64,000 bases of DNA from Aquimarina sp. Aq107. GTDB lineage: Bacteria; Bacteroidota; Bacteroidia; Flavobacteriales; Flavobacteriaceae. This document shows, piece after piece, positions 1 to 7,996 of the stretch. A program made the position numbers and the translations under genes. The notes beneath the pieces are model-generated. The model did not search any database. It was not told the DNA's origin and saw only the letters and a program-made list of their open reading frames with translations. The stretch spans positions 4,140,501 to 4,204,500 of the forward strand of contig NZ_OX030782.1 of NCBI RefSeq assembly GCF_943733665.1, written 5' to 3'. Positions within the stretch are counted from its first letter, which is position 1, and each line of letters begins with the position of its first letter.

Positions 1-1225
1 TATCATAATACTCATTGCCTTCCATTTTCACATTAGTCTCTCTGTGACAGTTAATACACCATCCCATTGTCAATGGAGCATGTTGATACATAATTTCCAT
101 TTCCTCTACAGGTCCGTGACACTTCTGACACTCTATACCCGCTACGCTTACGTGCTGAGAGTGATTAAAGTATGCAAAGTCTGGTAAATTATGGATACGC
201 ACCCATTTTACAGGCTCAGTTTCCCCAGTGTAAGACTGAGAGCTCTCATCCCAACCAACAGCTTTATATAACTTCTTAATTTCACCGTCATAAAACTCCT
301 TCGAATAATCAGCTGTTGCAGTACCTTCAGCAACCTCACTAATTGATTTGTGACAGTTCATACAAACATTAAGAGATGGAATCCCTGAATGTTTAGAAAC
401 TCTAGCCGAAGAGTGACAGTACTTACATTCTATTTTATTGTCTCCTGCATGTATTTTATGAGAATAATGTATTGGTTGAATTGGCATATATCCCTGATCA
501 ACTCCAACTTGCATAAAATAACCATAAACAAAGTATCCACTAGCAAGCAATACAAATATTGCAGAAACCAACACTAAAAATTGATTTTGCACAAATGCTT
601 TCCATATTGGAGTTCTAGCTACTTCTTCAGGTAATTGTACACCATTTGCTTCTGCAAAATTCCTAAGTGTTTTATTAACTAAAAACAACACTACTACCAA
701 CATTAGGAACACTAATGCCAAAGCTGCTAAAACTAAATTAGAAGACACTCCAGAACCATCAGATTGACCGTCAACAGCCTGTAATTCTGTAACTTTCGGC
801 GGGGCTTTAGGCACCATTACATACGCCAAAATATTATCAATATCCGTGTTTGTTAATTGAGGAAAGGCATTCATCGGAGTCTTCTTGTACTCTTCAAAAA
901 TTGCAACTGCGTCTGCATCTCCAGAAGCAATCATTGCTGCACTATTCTTAATCCAAGAATACAACCATTCTGTATCTCTTCTCTCTGTAACTCCAAACAA
1001 TGCTGGACCTGTCATTTTCTTATAACGCTTGTGACAAGCAGCACATAGCGATTTAAATAACGCTTCTCCTTTTGCAACATCACCACCAGCAGCTGATTCC
1101 ACAGCAGCGGCTTCAGTTGACACAGCTTCTTCCTGAGCAAAAACTGGATTCAATAAAGAGAACAAAAAAACAGTTCCTAAGAGTAGGAGTTTTGAGGCTG
1201 AATTTCGGTATTTCACCTGTTTCAT
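1..1225 (-). CDS. actA: Multiheme c-type cytochrome, ActA-like subunit of alternative complex III (3' part outside window)
   Basis: Only the first 408 codons are in the window; the gene runs off the left edge. A signal peptide (about residues 1-30, ending VFAQ) is followed by a mono-haem cytochrome c domain with CAACH at 61-65, two hydrophobic segments (about 163-184 and 215-238), and a multihaem part with CKYCH at 267, CMNCH at 288, CQKCH at 366 and CINCH at 390. Five haem sites are visible. In Bacteroidetes this arrangement matches the ActA subunit of alternative complex III, a quinol:electron-acceptor oxidoreductase on the periplasmic side of the inner membrane. The N-terminal mono-haem module looks fused to the usual pentahaem-type ActA. 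The ATG is preceded by a TACTTTTG -7 element about 93 bases upstream. The rest of the act cluster would lie beyond position 1. The family call is firm; the exact subunit name is inferred from domain order and from the nearby rimP-nusA-infB. Confidence 0.85.
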   Translation of the reverse strand, partial: MKQVKYRNSASKLLLLGTVFLFSLLNPVFAQEEAVSTEAAAVESAAGGDVAKGEALFKSLCAACHKRYKKMTGPALFGVTERRDTEWLYSWIKNSAAMIASGDADAVAIFEEYKKTPMNAFPQLTNTDIDNILAYVMVPKAPPKVTELQAVDGQSDGSGVSSNLVLAALALVFLMLVVVLFLVNKTLRNFAEANGVQLPEEVARTPIWKAFVQNQFLVLVSAIFVLLASGYFVYGYFMQVGVDQGYMPIQPIHYSHKIHAGDNKIECKYCHSSARVSKHSGIPSLNVCMNCHKSISEVAEGTATADYSKEFYDGEIKKLYKAVGWDESSQSYTGETEPVKWVRIHNLPDFAYFNHSQHVSVAGIECQKCHGPVEEMEIMYQHAPLTMGWCINCHRETNVKMEGNEYYD

Positions 1226-1317
1226 ATTATTAAGTAGAATTATCGTCTAAATTTTGGTATGGTTTTTTCATTATTTGTAAAAAATGACACAAAAACCACG
1301 TCCATTTAATTCGACAG

Positions 1318-1325
1318 CAAAAGTA
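1318..1325 (-). promoter_or_regulatory. -7 promoter element of the cytochrome gene
   Basis: On the minus strand this reads TACTTTTG, an exact fit to TAnnTTTG. No clear TTTG lies at the expected distance upstream. Transcription from here would leave a leader of about 85 bases. Confidence 0.45.
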
Positions 1326-1423
1326 CTATAATAAGTCGATTTTAGAAATGTTAGCGAAGTGTTAAGTGGTAATTTATAATAATTCTAAATAATATTTTTA
1401 AAGGATTTTGAGTTATTAAACTT

Positions 1424-1431
1424 TACCTTTG
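1424..1431 (+). promoter_or_regulatory. -7 promoter element of the SPOR-domain gene
   Basis: TACCTTTG fits TAnnTTTG and ends 17 bases before the ATG, so the leader would be very short. A TTTG lies upstream at 1407-1410 but only 13 bases away, closer than usual. Confidence 0.5.
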
Positions 1432-1448
1432 TATCAAATCTATTTGTA

Positions 1449-1901
1449 ATGAGAATTTTAAACAAAAAAAACAACCTTTTATTATTAGGTTTTTGTTTTA
1501 CAGGAATCACCTATATAAGCGCACAAGATTCCACAAATTTGGATAATCCAACGGTTTTTACCACTATTGAGATGACTCCACCAGCCGAACCAACCATTAC
1601 TATCAACCAAGATCCACGAATCAACCAGCTGTTAAACATTAAAACCAAAATGGACAAAGATGGTGTTCTTAGCGAGAACTACAGGATTCAATTATACACA
1701 GGTGATCTAAAAAACGCAAACACAATTAGAAACAATGCAGAGAAGTCTTTCCCTCAATGGAGAGCAGACATAGTTTATGAAACTCCCAATCATAAAGTAT
1801 GGATAGGTAATTATCGAAGCAAATTAGAGACGGATCGAGCATTAAAAGAGATAAGAGAAGAATTTCCTAATGCGTTTCCTTTTAAACCAGAAAAAAAATA
1901 A
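1449..1901 (+). CDS. Secreted SPOR-domain protein
   Basis: 150 residues. An N-terminal signal peptide (about 1-25, ending ISAQ) predicts export. Residues about 75-147 form a SPOR domain: the pattern YRIQLYTGDL, then an alternating helix and strand region, then KVWIGNYRSKLETDRAL, is typical of the fold that binds denuded peptidoglycan glycans at division sites. The section between, about 26-55, is rich in threonine and proline and probably a linker. The gene stands alone between a divergent cytochrome gene and the convergent infB, with its own -7 element and a shared terminator. A role in cell envelope or division is a family-based inference; the protein has no catalytic domain. Confidence 0.85.
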   Translation: MRILNKKNNLLLLGFCFTGITYISAQDSTNLDNPTVFTTIEMTPPAEPTITINQDPRINQLLNIKTKMDKDGVLSENYRIQLYTGDLKNANTIRNNAEKSFPQWRADIVYETPNHKVWIGNYRSKLETDRALKEIREEFPNAFPFKPEKK

Positions 1902-1923
1902 ACATCAAAATCTATATAACAAA

Positions 1924-1960
1924 CAAAAAAAGCCCGATCAAAATTGATCGGGCTTTTTTA
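1924..1960. terminator. Bidirectional terminator between the SPOR gene and infB
   Basis: A perfect 10-bp stem (AGCCCGATCA / TGATCGGGCT, loop AAAT) is flanked by an A run on the left and a T run on the right, so it can end transcription from both convergent genes. Confidence 0.92.
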
Positions 1961-1979
1961 TTATAATTCTATGTCGGTT

Positions 1980-4790
1980 TTATAATTTTTTCTTCACAGC
2001 AACTTCCTGGAAAGATTCTATTACATCGCCTATCTTAATATCATTATAATTTTTAACCTGCAATCCACAATCATATCCTTTAGAAACCTCTTTAGCATCA
2101 TCCTTAAACCTCTTTAAAGAAGCAAGCTCCCCAGTATATACAACTACACCTTCACGTATTAAACGAATTCCAGCGTTACGTATAATTTTACCTGTTTGAA
2201 CCATACAACCTGCAATTGTTCCAACTTTAGATATCTTGAATGTTTCTCTAATCTCAGCGGTACCAGTAATTTCTTCCTTCATCACAGGAGAAAGCATACC
2301 TTCCATTGCATCTTTTAGATCATTAATCGCATCGTATATAATCGAATATGTTCTGATATCGATTTCTTCTTTATCAGCAACCTGACGGGCATTACCTGCA
2401 GGTCTCACATTAAATCCTATTATAATAGCATCAGAAGCAGATGCTAATAACACATCACTTTCTGTAATTGCTCCTACTGCTTTATGGATTATATTTACAT
2501 GAATCTCTTCTGTCGATAACTTCTGGAATGAATCCGTTAACGCTTCTACCGAACCATCAACATCACCCTTAAGAATAATATTTAATTCCTTAAAGTCTCC
2601 AAGTGCAATTCGACGTCCAATTTCATCAAGTGTAATATGTCTCTGTGTACGTACTGATTGCTCTCTATGCAACTGTGCTCTTTTAGAAGCTATATCTTTT
2701 GCTTCTCTTTCATCTTCTAAAACACTAAACTTATCACCTGCCTGAGGAGCACCATCTAGACCCAAAATAGATACTGGTGTTGAAGGACCTGCTTTCTTAA
2801 CGTTCTTACCACGTTCATCCTGCATTGCCTTAACCTTACCACTATTCTTTCCGGCCAATACATAATCTCCAACTTGTAGTGTACCTGTTTGTACTAAAAT
2901 TGTTGACACATATCCTCTACCTTTATCTAAAAATGCTTCTACCACAGTACCAGATGCCAATCTATCCGGATTCGCTTTAAGTTCTAATATTTCTGCTTCC
3001 AGAAGCACTTTTTCTAAAAGCTCTTTAACACCTTGTCCTGTTTTAGCAGAAATATCATGGGATTGAATTTTTCCTCCCCAATCTTCTACCAGTAAATTCA
3101 TAGAAGCTAGTTTTTCCTTAATCTTATCAGGATTAGCTTCTGGTCTATCTACTTTATTTATTGCAAAAACAATCGGAACACCCGCAGCCTGCGCGTGACT
3201 AATTGCTTCTTTTGTTTGTGGCATCACATCATCATCTGCCGCTATCACAATAATTGCTAGATCCGTTACCTGAGCACCACGAGCACGCATCGCTGTAAAC
3301 GCTTCGTGACCTGGTGTATCTAGGAATGCAATCTTTTGACCATTTTCTAGTTGAACACCATACGCTCCAATATGCTGCGTAATTCCACCACTTTCTCCTG
3401 CTATTACATTTTCTTCACGAATATAATCTAACAAAGAAGTTTTACCGTGATCAACGTGTCCCATAACAGTAACAATAGGCGCTCTAAGTACAAGATCTTC
3501 TGGAGCATCTACTATTTCTTCTATTGACTCTTCAATATCAGATGTTACAAAGTCAACTTCATATCCAAATTCATCTGCAACAATAGAAAGGGTTTCTGCA
3601 TCCAAACGCTGGTTCATAGTAACCATAATACCTAATGACATACAAGCTGATATTACTTGAGTCGTAGGAACATCCATCATGGTTGCTACCTCAGAAACTG
3701 TAACAAACTCAGTTACCTTAAGAACTTTACTTTCTTGTTCTTGTTGAGCCACATCATCTTCTGCCTTTTGGCGATGCTGATCACGCTTATCTCTACGATA
3801 CTTAGCCGCTTTGGATTTATTTGATTTCCCTTGAAGTTTTTCAAGAGTTTCTCTTACTTGTTTTTGTACTTCTTCTTCACTAGGCTCCTCCTTAACTACA
3901 GCAGGTCTTTTACCTTTTCCTGGACCTCGATTTGGACCTCGATTTCCTGGACCTCGTCCTCGATTTCCACCTTGTCTATTTCCTGGTCCTCCTCCAGGTT
4001 TAGCACCACCTTCTTTACTAATTCTTCTGCGACGCTTTTTTGGATCGCTATCAGAAGATTTAGATTTATCCTCTTTCTTTTTAGGAGGTTTCTGAAACTT
4101 CGTTAAATCAATCTTTTGGCCTGTAAAATTAGGACCATCCAATTTTTTATATTGAGTTTCAACCTTTACAGGTTCTCCTTGGGGTTCCGCCTCTTTAGAT
4201 GGAGAAGGTTCCTTTTTAGCCGGTTGCTCTGCAGGTTTAGAAGCTTTCTTTTGTTCCAGATCTATTGCTGCAACTTTAGCAATTTTTATACCTTTTTTAG
4301 CAGGCCTATTAGAAACCACTTCAGGAGTCTTTTCTTTTACTTCTTCTTTCTCCTTTTCAACTTCTTTTACCTCTTCTTTCTTAGGAGCTTCTTCGGTTGT
4401 TGCTTTTTCTTCGGGCTTCTCAACAACTTCTTCTTTCTTATCCAATTCTATTTTACCTACTTGTTTAGGTCCAGTCAATTGGGCTTTGGCTTTCACAACT
4501 TCACGAGCTTCGGCACGCTTACGTCTCTCCTCTTGTTCCGTTTCAATCTGCACTCTCAGCGCTTCTTTCTCTTTCCTTTTTTCCTCACCAACCTCTTTTG
4601 AAGCTACCTTCTTACTCTTGTCTGTCTGGAACTCATCAAACAACAGCTGATAGATCTCCGAAGAAATCTTTGTGGTAGGACGCGAGTCTATCTCATGACC
4701 TTTTGAATTCAAAAAGTCAACAGCCCGATCTAGCGAGATATTGAATTCGCGTAATACCTTATTTAATCTCATTGTTTTTGCTTCAGCCAT
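1980..4790 (-). CDS. infB: Translation initiation factor IF-2
   Basis: 936 residues. IF-2 is the GTPase that brings initiator tRNA to the 30S subunit and promotes subunit joining. An IF2 N-terminal helical domain is seen at about 1-55, followed by a long charged Lys/Glu and then Gly/Arg-rich linker (about 60-350, including a GNRG/GPNRGP stretch), a second IF2_N-like region near 350-410, and the G domain with GHVDHGKT at about 442-449, DTPGHEAF and NKVD. Domains II-IV follow to the C terminus. It is longer than the E. coli protein because of the linker, which is usual in Bacteroidetes. It is the last gene of the leftward rimP-nusA-infB operon, 45 bases after nusA. The ATG beginning [12 protein letters not shown] fits the family. 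Confidence 0.98.
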   Translation of the reverse strand: MAEAKTMRLNKVLREFNISLDRAVDFLNSKGHEIDSRPTTKISSEIYQLLFDEFQTDKSKKVASKEVGEEKRKEKEALRVQIETEQEERRKRAEAREVVKAKAQLTGPKQVGKIELDKKEEVVEKPEEKATTEEAPKKEEVKEVEKEKEEVKEKTPEVVSNRPAKKGIKIAKVAAIDLEQKKASKPAEQPAKKEPSPSKEAEPQGEPVKVETQYKKLDGPNFTGQKIDLTKFQKPPKKKEDKSKSSDSDPKKRRRRISKEGGAKPGGGPGNRQGGNRGRGPGNRGPNRGPGKGKRPAVVKEEPSEEEVQKQVRETLEKLQGKSNKSKAAKYRRDKRDQHRQKAEDDVAQQEQESKVLKVTEFVTVSEVATMMDVPTTQVISACMSLGIMVTMNQRLDAETLSIVADEFGYEVDFVTSDIEESIEEIVDAPEDLVLRAPIVTVMGHVDHGKTSLLDYIREENVIAGESGGITQHIGAYGVQLENGQKIAFLDTPGHEAFTAMRARGAQVTDLAIIVIAADDDVMPQTKEAISHAQAAGVPIVFAINKVDRPEANPDKIKEKLASMNLLVEDWGGKIQSHDISAKTGQGVKELLEKVLLEAEILELKANPDRLASGTVVEAFLDKGRGYVSTILVQTGTLQVGDYVLAGKNSGKVKAMQDERGKNVKKAGPSTPVSILGLDGAPQAGDKFSVLEDEREAKDIASKRAQLHREQSVRTQRHITLDEIGRRIALGDFKELNIILKGDVDGSVEALTDSFQKLSTEEIHVNIIHKAVGAITESDVLLASASDAIIIGFNVRPAGNARQVADKEEIDIRTYSIIYDAINDLKDAMEGMLSPVMKEEITGTAEIRETFKISKVGTIAGCMVQTGKIIRNAGIRLIREGVVVYTGELASLKRFKDDAKEVSKGYDCGLQVKNYNDIKIGDVIESFQEVAVKKKL

Positions 4791-4835
4791 AAATGCCTTA
4801 TTATTTTATGCTCAAATATAAATTAATTGAAGTTA

Positions 4836-6068
4836 TTAATCTTCAAATTCTGATTTTAATATTCTAATAACTTCACTAACAGTCTCTTCTTCAAGATCTG
4901 TTCTTTTTACTAAGTCCTTAATATCTTGTTCTAAAATACTCTTAGCTGTATCTAATCCTATTTTAGCAAATTCTTCTATAATCCAAGAGTCTATTTCATC
5001 AGAGAATTCTGATAATTCAACATCCTCTTCAACTCCTTCTCTAAACACATCAATCTCATAACCTGTTAACTGACCTGCCAATCTAATATTATGTCCTCCC
5101 CGTCCAATTGCTTTAGAAACTTCTTCTGGCTTCAACATAACCTCTGCCCGGCTACCCTCTTCATTAAGTTTTATAGATGTTACTCTAGCAGGACTTAAAG
5201 CCCTAGTAATAAACAACTGAAGGTTATTTGTATAATTTATAACGTCGATATTTTCATTCCCAAGTTCTCTTACGATACCGTGAATACGAGATCCTTTCAT
5301 ACCTACACAAGCTCCAACAGGATCAATTCTATCATCATAAGAATCTACAGCTACTTTTGCTTTTTCTCCCGGTATTCTAACAACTTTCTTAACAGTAATC
5401 AAACCATCAAAAACCTCTGGAATTTCCGACTCAAACAACTTCTCTAAGAACAATGGAGATGTTCTAGACATTATAATCGCAGGTTTATTACCTTTTAATT
5501 CCACAGATTCAATTACACCTCTAACATTTTCTCCTTTTCTGAAAAAATCAGAAGGTATCTGCCTATCCTTTGGTAAAATAATCTCATTACCTTCATCATC
5601 CAACAAAATAATCGCTCTATGACGAATATGATGTACTTCTGCGGTATATATCTCTCCTTCTAATTCTTTAAATTGTTTATAGATATTAGTATTATCGTGT
5701 TCGTGAATTTTAGAAATTAAATTCTGACGTAAAGCCAAAATTGAACGTCTACCTAAATCTATTAATTTCACTTCCTGAGAAACATCTTCTCCAATTTCAA
5801 AATCTGGTTCTATTTTTTGTGCTTCAGAAATTGATATTTCCTGATTTCCATCCTCAACCTCACCATCAGCAACAACCACACGGTTTCTCCAAATTTCTAA
5901 ATCCCCTTTATCAGGATTTATAATGATATCGAAATTATCATCACTACCAAATTTCTTTTTTAATGCATTTCTAAACACATCTTCTAAGATCGCCATTAGC
6001 GTAACACGATCGATTAACTTATCATCCTTAAATTCTGAAAATGACTCTATTAATGCGATATTTTCCAT
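4836..6068 (-). CDS. nusA: Transcription termination/antitermination factor NusA
   Basis: 410 residues. NusA binds RNA polymerase and nascent RNA and affects pausing, termination and antitermination. In order: a NusA N-terminal domain (about 1-125, beginning MENIALIESFSEFKDDKLID), an S1 RNA-binding domain (about 130-200), and two KH domains (about 225-345) with VGMKGSRIHGIVRELGNENIDV and GRGGHNIRLAGQLTGYEIDV. The C terminus (about 350-410) is acidic and short; the repeated C-terminal AR domains of enterobacterial NusA are absent, as usual for this phylum. It starts 12 bases after rimP and lies 45 bases before infB, which indicates one operon. Confidence 0.97.
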   Translation of the reverse strand: MENIALIESFSEFKDDKLIDRVTLMAILEDVFRNALKKKFGSDDNFDIIINPDKGDLEIWRNRVVVADGEVEDGNQEISISEAQKIEPDFEIGEDVSQEVKLIDLGRRSILALRQNLISKIHEHDNTNIYKQFKELEGEIYTAEVHHIRHRAIILLDDEGNEIILPKDRQIPSDFFRKGENVRGVIESVELKGNKPAIIMSRTSPLFLEKLFESEIPEVFDGLITVKKVVRIPGEKAKVAVDSYDDRIDPVGACVGMKGSRIHGIVRELGNENIDVINYTNNLQLFITRALSPARVTSIKLNEEGSRAEVMLKPEEVSKAIGRGGHNIRLAGQLTGYEIDVFREGVEEDVELSEFSDEIDSWIIEEFAKIGLDTAKSILEQDIKDLVKRTDLEEETVSEVIRILKSEFED

Positions 6069-6080
6069 ATCAATTTATAA

Positions 6081-6548
6081 TTAAAATGTTATCATAACTT
6101 TAGCTTCCTGTATTTCATCATAAGAAACAGAAGCTTCCTTTGTTACCGTTATTTTTCCTTTTCCTACTGGTTTTGGTTCTCTTGCTTTCCAAACCAAATC
6201 TATACTATTATCAGACACAGAAACTAACTCTCCTTCAATAGTATTACCACCTTCAGTTTTTACCTTTAATTTTCTACCTATATTCTTTTTGTACTGACGT
6301 CGATGAACTAAGCCTTCAGAAACTCCAGCAGACATCACCTGTAAAGAAAAATCTTCTTCTTCTCTATCTAAATTATGCTCGATAGCCCTACTTAGAGCTA
6401 TACAATCCTCTACAGTTATACCACCATCACCATCAACAATAATCTCTATGATGTTACCAGGATGTATTTTTTGACTGATCAAGAAAAGAGAAGGCCTTTC
6501 TTCTAAGGCTTCTGCTAACAAACTTTGAACTTTATCTTTTAATGACAT
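6081..6548 (-). CDS. rimP: Ribosome maturation factor RimP
   Basis: 155 residues from the chosen ATG (MSLKDKVQSLLAEAL). RimP assists assembly of the 30S subunit. The N-terminal RimP domain contains the conserved IVDGDGGITVEDCIALSRAIEHNLD stretch (split here as IVDGDGGITV and CIALSRAIEH), and an SH3-like C-terminal domain begins near NIGRKLKVKT. An upstream in-frame ATG at 6584 would add 12 residues (MRGRKVPSFYLP), but those codons lie exactly over a GC-rich terminator-like hairpin in the leader, so I reject that start. First gene of the rimP-nusA-infB operon, with a well-matched promoter upstream. Confidence 0.94.
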   Translation of the reverse strand: MSLKDKVQSLLAEALEERPSLFLISQKIHPGNIIEIIVDGDGGITVEDCIALSRAIEHNLDREEEDFSLQVMSAGVSEGLVHRRQYKKNIGRKLKVKTEGGNTIEGELVSVSDNSIDLVWKAREPKPVGKGKITVTKEASVSYDEIQEAKVMITF

Positions 6549-6561
6549 AGGCAGATAAAAA

Positions 6562-6582
6562 GAGGGGACTTTTCGTCCCCTC
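6562..6582 (-). terminator. Terminator-like hairpin in the leader of rimP-nusA-infB (possible attenuator)
   Basis: On the minus strand GAGGGGAC, loop GAAAA, GTCCCCTC forms a perfect 8-bp stem followed by TTTTT. It sits between the promoter and the rimP ATG, whose first base is 13 bases beyond the stem. A terminator in this place could act as an attenuator for the operon; that is inference from position. Confidence 0.7.
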
Positions 6583-6608
6583 AATCTGGTTTTTTAATTT
6601 CAACGGTG

Positions 6609-6638
6609 CAAAGATAGTAATAATATCTTAGATTCAAA
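6609..6638 (-). promoter_or_regulatory. Promoter of rimP-nusA-infB
   Basis: Minus strand TTTG (6638-6635), an 18-base spacer, and TATCTTTG (6616-6609) match the Bacteroidetes promoter pattern closely. Transcription would begin near 6600, about 18 bases before the leader hairpin. Confidence 0.8.
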
Positions 6639-6817
6639 ATCTACTTAAGAATGAATTTATTCGTAAATTTAAATGACTGTTAGCATATTACAACCTATCG
6701 ATTTTAAGAATCATAAGAAAAATACAATTTAATCTACAGTTCACATACATAAAAAACAACTAACCTAAACCAAGTGCTACTTGGATATTGATAATTTTCT
6801 CTTAAACACACTTAACC

Positions 6818-7651
6818 ATGATTAAAAGAATTCTAGTACCCACTGATTTTTCCACTCAAGCAGAAAGCGCCTTAAAAGTAGCAGCACAAATTGCTAAAAA
6901 GAACGATTGTCAGATCTATCTTTTACATATCTTAGAAATGCCAGTTCATCTGGTTGACTTAATGTCTTCTGGAGCTTCCTCTTCTGCGCCGGAAGCCATA
7001 TTTTTTATGAAACAAACACATAAGAAGTTTGAAGAAGTTTTAGCCAGCGACTACCTAAAGGATCTAGAAGTGATTGAAACTGTTAGTTTTGAAGATGTTC
7101 TTCGTGGAATTATGGATTCGTGTGACAAGAATAATATAGACATGATTATAATGGGTTCTCATGGGTCCTCTGGGTTTGAAGAATTATTTATTGGCTCTAA
7201 TGCTGAAAAAGTAGTTCGAACCTCAGAAAAACCTGTACTTGTAATTAAAGAAGATTGTGATATATATAATGTTAACGACCTTGTTTATGCTACTAATTTT
7301 GATGATGAAGATAAGCCTTCGTTAATATCAGCACATGAATTTTCTAAACAACTAGAAGCAAAATTACACTTAGTATGGATAAACACAGCAAATAGTTTTA
7401 AAACAACTAAGGAAACGGAAGAAAAAATGAATCTAATGATTGCTGATCTACCTATTGACAATTATACATTAAATATTTACAACGACATTAACGTAGAGAA
7501 AGGAATTTTAAATTTTGCAAATTCTGTAGATGCGGGTCTTATAGGGATTAGCACACATGGAAGAAAAGGGCTATCGCATTTTATTAATGGCAGTCTTGGA
7601 GAAGACGTGGTAAATCATGCTAAAAGACCGGTTCTAACCTTCAAAATATAA
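6818..7651 (+). CDS. Tandem universal stress protein (UspA family)
   Basis: 277 residues with two UspA folds in one chain. The first (about 1-145) begins MIKRILVPTDFSTQAESAL and ends with the nucleotide-binding loop GSHGSSGFEELFIGSNAEKVVR, close to the G-2x-G-9x-G(S/T) pattern of ATP-binding members. The second (about 150-277) ends STHGRKGLSHFINGSLGEDVV, also close to that pattern. Tandem Usp proteins are common in Bacteroidetes; the actual ligand and stress are not known from sequence. The gene stands alone, divergent from rimP, followed by a strong terminator. Confidence 0.9.
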   Translation: MIKRILVPTDFSTQAESALKVAAQIAKKNDCQIYLLHILEMPVHLVDLMSSGASSSAPEAIFFMKQTHKKFEEVLASDYLKDLEVIETVSFEDVLRGIMDSCDKNNIDMIIMGSHGSSGFEELFIGSNAEKVVRTSEKPVLVIKEDCDIYNVNDLVYATNFDDEDKPSLISAHEFSKQLEAKLHLVWINTANSFKTTKETEEKMNLMIADLPIDNYTLNIYNDINVEKGILNFANSVDAGLIGISTHGRKGLSHFINGSLGEDVVNHAKRPVLTFKI

Positions 7652-7672
7652 TTCAATCATTAGATCTAAATA

Positions 7673-7706
7673 AAAAAAAGAGCTACATATAAAATGTAGC
7701 TCTTTT
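7673..7706. terminator. Bidirectional terminator between the usp gene and tRNA-Gln
   Basis: A 13-bp perfect stem (arms AAAAGAGCTACAT and ATGTAGCTCTTTT, five-base loop) with A and T runs at its ends serves the rightward usp gene and the leftward tRNA gene. Confidence 0.88.
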
Positions 7707-7709
7707 ATG

Positions 7710-7782
7710 TTGGTCTACTAGGGCTCGAACCTAGACTCTTCTGGACCAAAACCAGACGTGTTGCCAGTTACACCATAGACCA
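7710..7782 (-). tRNA. tRNA-Gln (anticodon TTG)
   Basis: Read on the minus strand the sequence folds as a cloverleaf: acceptor stem TGGTCTA/TAGACCA, anticodon stem TCTGG/CCAGA with loop TTTTGGT (anticodon TTG, decoding CAA), and T arm with GGTTCGAGCC. No CCA beyond the acceptor stem is clearly encoded as a tail. It has its own promoter and a terminator directly downstream. Confidence 0.96.
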
Positions 7783-7799
7783 ATGCGTCATTGCGGGTG

Positions 7800-7830
7800 C
7801 AAATTTAATATATTCTTTTTGGTCTGCAAA
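7800..7830 (-). promoter_or_regulatory. Promoter of tRNA-Gln
   Basis: Minus strand TTTG (7830-7827), 19-base spacer, TAAATTTG (7807-7800): a textbook fit, ending 17 bases before the mature tRNA. Confidence 0.85.
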
Positions 7831-7926
7831 CATTTTTTTAAAAAAATATTCATTCTTTAGTTTTTATTAGATTTATCGAGGCAGTTTTATTTATTACTTA
7901 TCCAAAATATAAACTTCTGTTAAGCG

Positions 7927-7959
7927 TTTGCTAAAAAAACTAATAGAGAAGTATTTTTA
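7927..7959 (+). promoter_or_regulatory. Putative promoter of the DUF2723 gene
   Basis: TTTG at 7927-7930, 21-base spacer, TATTTTTA at 7952-7959, one mismatch from TAnnTTTG. The ATG follows 37 bases later. Confidence 0.5.
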
Positions 7960-7996
7960 TTACTAAATTCGCCACACGTTATAACAGTTATATCTT

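Noticed and set aside
3831..4601. Plus-strand ORFs opposite infB
   Set aside because: They mirror the repetitive Lys/Glu and Gly/Arg codons of the IF-2 linker and have no protein-like pattern.
6549..6584. Longer rimP start (MRGRKVPSFYLP...)
   Set aside because: The extra codons lie over the leader hairpin and do not match the family's N terminus.
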